Below, piece after piece: positions 6,656 to 11,542 of a DNA stretch of 11,542 nucleotides. The notes below the pieces were generated by a model. That model was not told where the DNA came from and made no database searches. It saw nothing but the letters and a program-made list of their open reading frames with translations. The stretch is from Pseudomonas sp. GTDB taxonomy: Bacteria > Pseudomonadota > Gammaproteobacteria > Pseudomonadales > Pseudomonadaceae. The position numbers and the translations under genes are program-made. Each line of letters begins with the position of its first letter. Position 1 is the stretch's first letter. Location of the stretch: the NCBI GenBank assembly GCA_026398835.1, contig JAPLSD010000874.1:1-11542 (forward strand), given 5' to 3'.

Positions 6656-7792
6656 TTACTGCTCGGCGTTGCGGGCGTGGCGGTAATCGCTGACGGCTTC
6701 GTACACCGCCTTGCGTAGACGATTGATCCCGCCAATCGGCCGGTGCGCTTCCAGGCCGAACCACGGATTGAAGGACTGGTTGTCGCATTGCAGGTTCAGC
6801 GCTGGGGTATCGAAGTCCTGAGCCGGGATCTTGATGCGTGCGACAGTCTCGAAAGGGGCGTCGCTTTCACGCCATTCAATGCTGGTGTCTTCGATGGGCA
6901 TGTACTTGGCTGGATCCTGGCGCTGGATCTGCAAGACGAAGCACGCCGGGACACGATCGCTCGATAGCTGCTGGTTCAGTGCACTGCGCAGGAAGTTTGG
7001 CAGGGCTTGATTCTGAGTGGACAGGTTGTAGATCGGGCAGCTTTCGGGATCTGGCGCGACGCGGAATTTGGCATTGGCCGTGCCAAACTTGTATGGCGAC
7101 ACCGAGAAATAGGTGGTCTGAGTCGGGCTTGCGGGCGCTGGAGCCAGCGTTGCCAGCGCGATAAACAGATGGCGGGCTTGCCAGCTACGCGGGTCCCAAC
7201 TCGGAAAGAACGCCATGACCTTCTTGCCATTGGCCTGCGCTGCCACGTTCTGGCGGTACTCGGCGACATCGCTGACGAAGAAGTTTGGATGACTGAACAT
7301 CACGAAATCCTGCTCGCCACGGCTCTGTTGTTCTTTCAATAGCTGCGTACCCGGGACATCCAGCAATTTGATCGCCATGCCGCGGGCGTCCCGGATGCTG
7401 TCGAACTGCGGATAAGCGTTGCCGTTGGACAGGCGCAGGGTTGCCTGCCAGGTCTTGCCCGCTTCGGCGAATACGCCCTGACGTAGCGGCAGTGCCAGGT
7501 CGGGCAGCACCTGAACCTCGGCTTTGACGCAGCCGTGAGCCTTGGCATGGGCGTCACGCAAATAGCGTGTGCCTTCGCGGTGCTGATCAACGATGCGCAC
7601 GGCGGTCTGGATGATGTCCTGGGTCATGGCGGCTTCGCCCGGCGGGATCTGTTCCTCGGCCGAAACCGGGCCGCTGTGGTGCCAGGCGAACCAGGCCGTA
7701 GCCAGTGCCCAGATGAGCAGGCCGAGGCCCAGCAGCAACAGAAGGGTTTTGCCCAGCAGGGCGCCAATGCGCAGCCAGAGGGTGATTAACAC
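6656..7792 (-). CDS. Membrane-anchored catalase-family heme protein
   Basis: A 378-residue protein, short for a catalase (usually about 480 or more). A hydrophobic anchor (~12-36) is followed by a reduced catalase core. Visible elements are AHAKAHG (81-87), where H86 is the likely distal His; LRLSNGN (119-125), matching the catalase R-x-S strand; RGMAIKL (137-143); and FSHPNFFVSD (166-175), with N170 as the likely distal Asn. Near the C-terminus R360-x3-Y364 resembles the proximal heme Tyr motif of catalases and catalase-related allene oxide synthases. The catalytic fold is therefore complete, but the small size leaves room for peroxidase or hydroperoxide-converting activity. The start is GTG with AAGGA seven bases upstream (7800-7804). 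It lies 28 bp after the di-heme cytochrome gene, so the two are almost certainly co-transcribed. Confidence 0.88.
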   Translation of the reverse strand: MLITLWLRIGALLGKTLLLLLGLGLLIWALATAWFAWHHSGPVSAEEQIPPGEAAMTQDIIQTAVRIVDQHREGTRYLRDAHAKAHGCVKAEVQVLPDLALPLRQGVFAEAGKTWQATLRLSNGNAYPQFDSIRDARGMAIKLLDVPGTQLLKEQQSRGEQDFVMFSHPNFFVSDVAEYRQNVAAQANGKKVMAFFPSWDPRSWQARHLFIALATLAPAPASPTQTTYFSVSPYKFGTANAKFRVAPDPESCPIYNLSTQNQALPNFLRSALNQQLSSDRVPACFVLQIQRQDPAKYMPIEDTSIEWRESDAPFETVARIKIPAQDFDTPALNLQCDNQSFNPWFGLEAHRPIGGINRLRKAVYEAVSDYRHARNAEQ

Positions 7793-7820
7793 GCGAAAGT
7801 CCTTTTTGCGGAAGCGATAG

Positions 7821-9638
7821 TCATGGCAGTTGCGATTCCAGTGGGCCGCCGAGCACCTTCAGATACTCCAGCAAGGCCCAGCGCTCTTCGGGTTGCAGCA
7901 AGCGTCCGATGACCCCGTTCCCACGCTCGCCGGCACGGAACTCATGACCGCTGTTATGGTTGCCGGTGATCCGCGTGTCGAACACGAAACCATTGGTAAA
8001 GGCTTCGGTGCGATAACCAAGGTGGCGTGGGTCGTACTCGAAAGTGCCCTTATAGAAGGTGGTCGCGCGTTCATCCTGCGGTGAGAGCAATTGGTAGATG
8101 CTGGGAACCGAACCGTTATGCAGGAACGGCGCCGTGGCCCAGACGCCTGCCAGCGGACGAGCCTTGTAAGCGCGCAACTCGCGAACCCCGATTGGCAAGC
8201 CGAATCCATCCAGAGCCGGGCGTTCAGCAGGCGTGACGTTCGCGTCGCGGTAAGCCTTGTTCTCGACGAAAGCGGTGACGTAGGCCAGCCCTTTGGCCAC
8301 CGAGAGTTTGCTCAGGTCCAGAAGCTCGGTGGGGGTTGGATGCAGTTTGACATCCAGACTCGCCAGTTCCGCCGGGTCCCATTGCAGGGCCGTCAGATCA
8401 AAGCGATGGTCGGCAATGTTGTTGGCGGCGCCTGGATCGGTACCGATCACCTCCACTGGCAGCATTTTCAAGGTTTGCAGGGGGCGGCCATTGCTTTGTG
8501 TCACGGTCGGTACGTGGCAGCCGGCACAGTTCTCGGTGAACAATGTCCGACCTTTGGCGGCCAAAGGTTTGTCGATGCTACCGAGCAGCTCTTCGGGCCA
8601 CGCTGGCGGCTTGAGCCGTTGCAGGGTTTCTTCGATCAGGTGCAGGTCTCGTACGCGCACGCTGGACGGGTAACGAGCGTCACCTTTGAGGGGCTGGCCT
8701 GCTGCATCGAAGAAACTCAACGTAGCGCCAACCCCAAGAGCTTCGCCGATGTTGCGTGCCATCGGCTGTTGAGCCGAGCCATTCCACTGCACCCAATCGA
8801 AGGTCCACATCTCCCATAGCTGTGGATAGTCCACCGGGGCGTTGGCCACTCGGTAGTTGTCCGCAGAAATGGCGTCGCCGAAGCTGGCGTTGGCGATGCG
8901 CCCGAACGCGTCGGTGCGGCCAGGACCTTCTTCAGTGGGATAGAGGCCGCGATGGGTATCGTTCCAGGCAACGCTCAGGAAGGTATCCAGAGACGTTTTG
9001 AATGCTTTGCGCAGTTGCTGGTGTTGCGCATCGTAGTCCTGACCAAGGACATTGCGTGCAAACCGTTCGAATTTCCATGGGTTGTAATAAGTAGAGGCGA
9101 GACTGGCCACCAGTGCCTGGCCAAAGCTGCCGCCCCGCAGTGTGGGAACGCTGGACGGTAGAACATGCTGGGCTGAACCACCGTCGATCCGCACGGCCTG
9201 GCCGTTGTAGCGCAGCTCACCGGTGTGGCAGGCAGCGCAGGTAATATCCAGAAACTCTTCTTTACTGCCGGGATTCTGATGGCGGGCAAAGCCGACCGGC
9301 AGGTTGCCGGGATTATTCGGGTTGGCTTTCTGCACAGGGTCGATGAGAAAGCCGAAACGGGCGAGGTACTCAGGGGTTGCGAAACGCTGTTCGGAAAACG
9401 GTAACTCCAGCGCGCCGAACCAGTCGTAGCGCAGACCTTTAACCTGAGTGCCCTGGGGCGTGAAGTAATAGGTCTGGCGGTCCGCGGCGTTCCACTGTTC
9501 AAGGTAATGCACCTGTTTGACGGGCACATAGCCGGGCAGCTTCGGGTTGACGACGTAATACAGAACGATGGCCAGGCCGAGACAGAGCAGGGCGACAATC
9601 GCCAATAGCACACGAGATAGGTGGTGCAAGTTAAACAT
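7821..9638 (-). CDS. Membrane-anchored di-heme cytochrome c, rubber-oxygenase/peroxidase-like
   Basis: A 605-residue protein with an N-terminal hydrophobic anchor (~9-29) and a periplasmic body. Two heme c sites are present: CAACH at 134-138 and CAGCH at 371-375. The block KARPLAGVWATAPFLHNGSVPS (492-512) and GHEFRAG (564-570) are typical of the di-heme peroxidase superfamily branch that includes the latex-cleaving RoxA/RoxB/LatA oxygenases. H507 and H565 are candidate axial or distal ligands. The length fits that branch and is well above classic CcpA (about 330). It is first in an operon with the catalase-fold protein. The start is uncertain: at ATG 9638 the AAGG directly abuts the start codon, whereas a TTG at 9629 has AAGGA at eight-base spacing and would drop three residues. 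The substrate is unknown. Confidence 0.9.
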   Translation of the reverse strand: MFNLHHLSRVLLAIVALLCLGLAIVLYYVVNPKLPGYVPVKQVHYLEQWNAADRQTYYFTPQGTQVKGLRYDWFGALELPFSEQRFATPEYLARFGFLIDPVQKANPNNPGNLPVGFARHQNPGSKEEFLDITCAACHTGELRYNGQAVRIDGGSAQHVLPSSVPTLRGGSFGQALVASLASTYYNPWKFERFARNVLGQDYDAQHQQLRKAFKTSLDTFLSVAWNDTHRGLYPTEEGPGRTDAFGRIANASFGDAISADNYRVANAPVDYPQLWEMWTFDWVQWNGSAQQPMARNIGEALGVGATLSFFDAAGQPLKGDARYPSSVRVRDLHLIEETLQRLKPPAWPEELLGSIDKPLAAKGRTLFTENCAGCHVPTVTQSNGRPLQTLKMLPVEVIGTDPGAANNIADHRFDLTALQWDPAELASLDVKLHPTPTELLDLSKLSVAKGLAYVTAFVENKAYRDANVTPAERPALDGFGLPIGVRELRAYKARPLAGVWATAPFLHNGSVPSIYQLLSPQDERATTFYKGTFEYDPRHLGYRTEAFTNGFVFDTRITGNHNSGHEFRAGERGNGVIGRLLQPEERWALLEYLKVLGGPLESQLP

Positions 9639-9657
9639 CCTTGTCGGTTAATTGCCC

Positions 9658-9686
9658 CTTATGCCTTAGCCCAAGTGATGCGGCAA
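9658..9686 (-). promoter_or_regulatory. Candidate sigma-70 promoter of the cytochrome/catalase-fold operon
   Basis: On the minus strand TTGCCG (9686-9681) and CATAAG (9663-9658) are 17 bp apart, with 4-5 matches of six in each box. Transcription would start at about 9651, giving a very short leader. That fits better with the TTG start at 9629 than with the ATG at 9638. Confidence 0.35.
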
Positions 9687-9786
9687 GTAGCCATTACGGC
9701 TGACTCAGTGAGAAACGGCCTGTCCGGTTGTGAGTTTGTGCCGACGGTCAAAGCTGACCAATGGCGCAAAATACGTTTAAAGACGT

Positions 9787-9813
9787 GAACTTATCGGAAA
9801 TTTCCTGCTCTCA
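9787..9813 (+). promoter_or_regulatory. Candidate AlgU (sigma-22/sigma-E type) promoter for the FKBP lipoprotein
   Basis: GAACTT (9787-9792) and TCTCA (9809-9813) are exactly 16 bp apart, close to the extracytoplasmic-stress consensus GAACTT-N16/17-TCtgA. It would give a leader of about 80 bases. The neighbouring 9639-9786 shows no other convincing plus-strand signal. Confidence 0.45.
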
Positions 9814-9898
9814 TGCCGGTAGCCATTGGTCGTGGCCGCCTGATAAGCTCGCGACTTTACTCTCGATTGCCCTTTAGGCGCATGAACAAGGAAATAGC

Positions 9899-10612
9899 AT
9901 GAAACAGCATCGGTTGGCGGCGGCGGTGGCCCTGGTTGGCCTGGTACTTGCGGGTTGTGATTCGCAGACCAGCGTAGAGCTGAAAACCCCGGCGCAAAAA
10001 GCTTCCTACGGTATCGGCCTGAACATGGGCAAAAGCCTTGCCCAAGAAGGCATGGATGATCTGGATTCCAAAGCGGTAGCCCAAGGCATCGAAGATGCCG
10101 TCGGCAAGAAAGAACAGAAGCTGAAAGACGACGAACTGGTCGAAGCCTTCGCTGCACTGCAGAAGCGTGCTGAAGAACGTATGGCCAAGATGAGTGAAGA
10201 GTCGGCAGCCGCTGGCAAGAAATTCCTCGAAGATAACGCCAAGAAGGCCGGTGTAACCACCACCGCTTCTGGTCTGCAATACGAAGTGGTCAAGAAAGCC
10301 GATGGCCCTCAGCCTAAGGCGACCGACGTAGTGACTGTTCACTACACCGGCAAGCTGACCAACGGTACCGTTTTCGACAGCTCCGTCGAACGCGGCAGCC
10401 CGATCGACTTGCCAGTGAGCGGTGTGATCCCGGGTTGGGTCGAAGGCCTGCAACTGATGCACGTTGGCGAGAAGTACAAGTTGTACATTCCTAGCGAGCT
10501 GGCCTACGGCGCGCAAAGCCCAAGCCCGGCGATTCCAGCCAACTCGGTGCTGGTATTCGACCTGGAACTGCTGGCGATCAAGGATCCGGCAAAACAAGAC
10601 GCTACCAAATAA
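9899..10612 (+). CDS. FKBP-type peptidyl-prolyl isomerase lipoprotein (FkpA/Mip-like)
   Basis: A 237-residue protein with a lipoprotein signal ending in LAGC, where Cys20 is the lipidated residue. Residues ~30-115 are the helical dimerisation domain common to FkpA and Mip proteins (PAQKASYGIGLNMGKSL, then a long charged helix at ~85-117). Residues ~123-228 are the FKBP domain. All usual active-site residues are present: Y149, F159, D160, V176-I177, W180, Y203 and F220. It should therefore be an active prolyl isomerase and chaperone in the cell envelope. Asp follows the lipid Cys; in E. coli this retains a lipoprotein in the inner membrane, although Pseudomonas sorting rules differ. AAGGA (9888-9892) lies six bases before the ATG. 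It has its own promoter candidate and its own terminator. Confidence 0.96.
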   Translation: MKQHRLAAAVALVGLVLAGCDSQTSVELKTPAQKASYGIGLNMGKSLAQEGMDDLDSKAVAQGIEDAVGKKEQKLKDDELVEAFAALQKRAEERMAKMSEESAAAGKKFLEDNAKKAGVTTTASGLQYEVVKKADGPQPKATDVVTVHYTGKLTNGTVFDSSVERGSPIDLPVSGVIPGWVEGLQLMHVGEKYKLYIPSELAYGAQSPSPAIPANSVLVFDLELLAIKDPAKQDATK

Positions 10613-10628
10613 TTAGCGTCTGAAATAA

Positions 10629-10658
10629 AACAACGCCCCGTCTATACGGGGCGTTGTT
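10629..10658 (+). terminator. Terminator of the FKBP gene
   Basis: A perfect 12-bp stem, AACAACGCCCCG (10629-10640) with CGGGGCGTTGTT (10647-10658), encloses the loop TCTATA. It begins 17 bases after the stop codon. The 3' side is T-rich (TTGTTG) rather than a pure T run. Confidence 0.9.
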
Positions 10659-10790
10659 GCATCTGGGGATTGATGGCGGGCAAAGTAAGCGAACGGACAC
10701 CTCCGGGCAGAGTCTTACCCTTGAGGTTGCTGGTGTTAGACGCAGTCTGGCTGCCAAGTCAATGAAATTATAGGTTTTTTTTATGTGAGT

Positions 10791-10842
10791 AAAAAACGCC
10801 CGATCTGAGTTCAGCCCTTATAAAACGGGGCTTTCAGGCGTT
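10791..10842 (-). terminator. Hairpin with minus-strand U tract, terminator-like
   Basis: The outer arms AACGCC (10795-10800) and GGCGTT (10837-10842) and the inner arms AGCCC (10813-10817) and GGGCT (10828-10832) form a bulged two-part hairpin. On the minus strand it runs into TTTTTT (10796-10791). No minus-strand gene is evident to the right, so the transcript it would end is unknown. It could instead be a leader structure. Confidence 0.35.
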
Positions 10843-10863
10843 AAAAGCGGCTCTGTTCACAAG

Positions 10864-10888
10864 GTTATCCACAACTTGTGTGGATAAC
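10864..10888. promoter_or_regulatory. Two perfect inverted DnaA boxes upstream of the DUF1232 gene
   Basis: GTTATCCACA (10864-10873) and TGTGGATAAC (10879-10888) form a 10-bp inverted repeat with the 5-bp spacer ACTTG. Each arm holds the exact DnaA box TTATCCACA. The pair ends 18 bp before the ATG of the next gene, where bound protein could block or direct transcription. The rest of 10659-10863 shows a T8 run (10775-10782) and the hairpin at 10791-10842, but nothing else recognisable. Confidence 0.75.
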
Positions 10889-10906
10889 ATTACAGTGGGA
10901 GGGATG

Positions 10907-11362
10907 ATGAAAGCACCCTGGAATTTCGCTCGATTCTTGCCATTGGCGGGAAGACTGCTCAGCCGAGGGCGTTTACCGACTCTGCTCTTTGCCGTGGCGA
11001 GCAAAGGCGCCAGCCAAGGCAACCGTCTGGGCAAACTCAAAGATGATCTGCGATTGTTACAGGCGTTGTGTCTGGCCTATTGGCGCGGGGAGTACCGGGC
11101 CATCAGTGGGAAATCGATTTTGATGGTGGTGGCGGGCTTGATGTACTTCCTCAGTCCACTCGATGCTATCCCGGATTTCATTCCAGTATTCGGCATGCTC
11201 GATGACATCGCGGTGTTGGCCTGGGTGATGAAAACCCTCGACGATGAACTGAACGCTTTTCGTGCCTGGCGCGAACGTCAGTTGCCGGAAAAGCTGGCGG
11301 TGATTGAGCGGTTACCGGACACACCGGAGCAACTTCAGCTGCAAGGCCCGAAAAAAACCTGA
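10907..11362 (+). CDS. YkvA family (DUF1232) small membrane protein
   Basis: A 151-residue protein. The DUF1232 core spans residues ~70-108 and carries the family motif YFLSPLDAIPDFIPVFGMLDDIAVLAW (80-106), a hydrophobic hairpin rich in Pro and Asp. The N-terminal ~60 residues are basic and amphipathic (LPLAGRLLSRGRLPTLLFAVASKG). The biochemical role of the family is not established, so none is claimed. The start at 10907 has GGAGG (10898-10902) four bases upstream. The adjacent ATG at 10904 is too close to it, and a GTG at 10880 would place the start inside the DnaA-box palindrome. No strong terminator follows. Confidence 0.85.
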   Translation: MKAPWNFARFLPLAGRLLSRGRLPTLLFAVASKGASQGNRLGKLKDDLRLLQALCLAYWRGEYRAISGKSILMVVAGLMYFLSPLDAIPDFIPVFGMLDDIAVLAWVMKTLDDELNAFRAWRERQLPEKLAVIERLPDTPEQLQLQGPKKT

Positions 11363-11477
11363 GCTGATTCAGGCTCATCCACAGATTGATACCCCATCGC
11401 GACCTTGGCGGCTGTTAGGATTACACTTCTAAGGAAAAGTGCCGACTCGCTAAGTGTTGTTGTCCTACGGGGTAGTA

Positions 11478-11542
11478 ATGGATATTCAGATAATTGCACG
11501 CGATGGCGAGCCCGAATATGCGGTTCTGCCGTGGGCTCAGTA
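11478..11542 (+). CDS. N-terminus of a small regulator-like protein (partial)
   Basis: The ATG at 11478, with GGGG (11469-11472) five bases upstream, opens a frame that runs off the right edge. The 21 visible residues, MDIQIIARDGEPEYAVLPWAQ, resemble the N-terminal strand region of small antitoxin-like or XRE-type regulators of Pseudomonas (IARDG-x-PEYAVLPW, normally followed by a Tyr and a helix). No DNA-binding domain is visible within the window, so the family call is tentative. Upstream, ACACTT (11423-11428) and AAGTGT (11452-11457) form a spaced inverted repeat that could be an autoregulatory operator. Confidence 0.55.
   Translation, partial: MDIQIIARDGEPEYAVLPWAQ

Noticed and set aside
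9857..10597. 246-codon minus-strand open frame opposite the FKBP gene
   Set aside because: The plus strand encodes a complete FKBP lipoprotein with all active-site residues. The antisense frame has no recognisable domain and is a by-product of GC-rich codon use.
10864..10888. Chromosomal origin of replication
   Set aside because: Only two perfect DnaA boxes are present, with no box cluster or AT-rich unwinding repeats, and no origin-associated genes nearby.
11355..11376. Terminator after the DUF1232 gene
   Set aside because: CCTGA/TCAGG and TGAGC/GCTCA form only alternative 5-bp stems, without a following T run.

Overview
The window looks like chromosomal DNA of a Pseudomonas, most likely the P. 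fluorescens group. This rests on GC-rich codon use, protein sequences that read as typical Pseudomonas versions (RdgC, an LplT-PlsC fusion, a lipoprotein FKBP, a YkvA/DUF1232 protein), and strong AAGGA/GGAGG ribosome sites. No taxonomic search was possible. There is no insertion sequence, phage, plasmid or CRISPR signature. It reads as mostly ordinary housekeeping and transport sequence with several notable non-coding signals.

Layout. 1-84: C-terminal tail of a gene entering from the left. 136-447 (+): small cupin. 554-1613 (+): TDT-family (TehA/Mae1-like) transporter, broken by an internal deletion plus frameshift. 1698-3572 (+): LplT-type flippase fused to a PlsC acyltransferase, ending at a bidirectional terminator. 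The minus strand then carries gdx/sugE (guanidinium exporter, 3635-3952) behind a two-hairpin guanidine-II (mini-ykkC) riboswitch, a BASS-family sodium symporter (4073-5038) and rdgC (5103-6023). The last two are separated by a perfect 18-bp inverted repeat.

6174-6645 is a tRNA region: a perfect 141-bp direct repeat, each copy with an intact tRNA-Val(UAC) and a tRNA-Asp(GUC) that stops at or just after the anticodon. 6656-9638 is a two-gene minus-strand operon, transcribed from a membrane-anchored di-heme cytochrome c resembling rubber oxygenase/MauG-type peroxidases into a membrane-anchored catalase-fold heme protein.

9899-10612 (+) is an FKBP prolyl isomerase lipoprotein behind a candidate AlgU/sigma-E promoter. 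10907-11362 (+) is a DUF1232 membrane protein whose upstream region carries two perfect inverted DnaA boxes. At 11478 a small gene starts and runs off the right edge.

The main points of interest are the riboswitch, the twin tRNA-Asp truncations, the cytochrome/catalase-fold operon, the inverted DnaA boxes, and the deletion scar in the TDT gene. The scars at ~871-888, 6314 and 6611 could be real decay or assembly errors, and only reads can decide.
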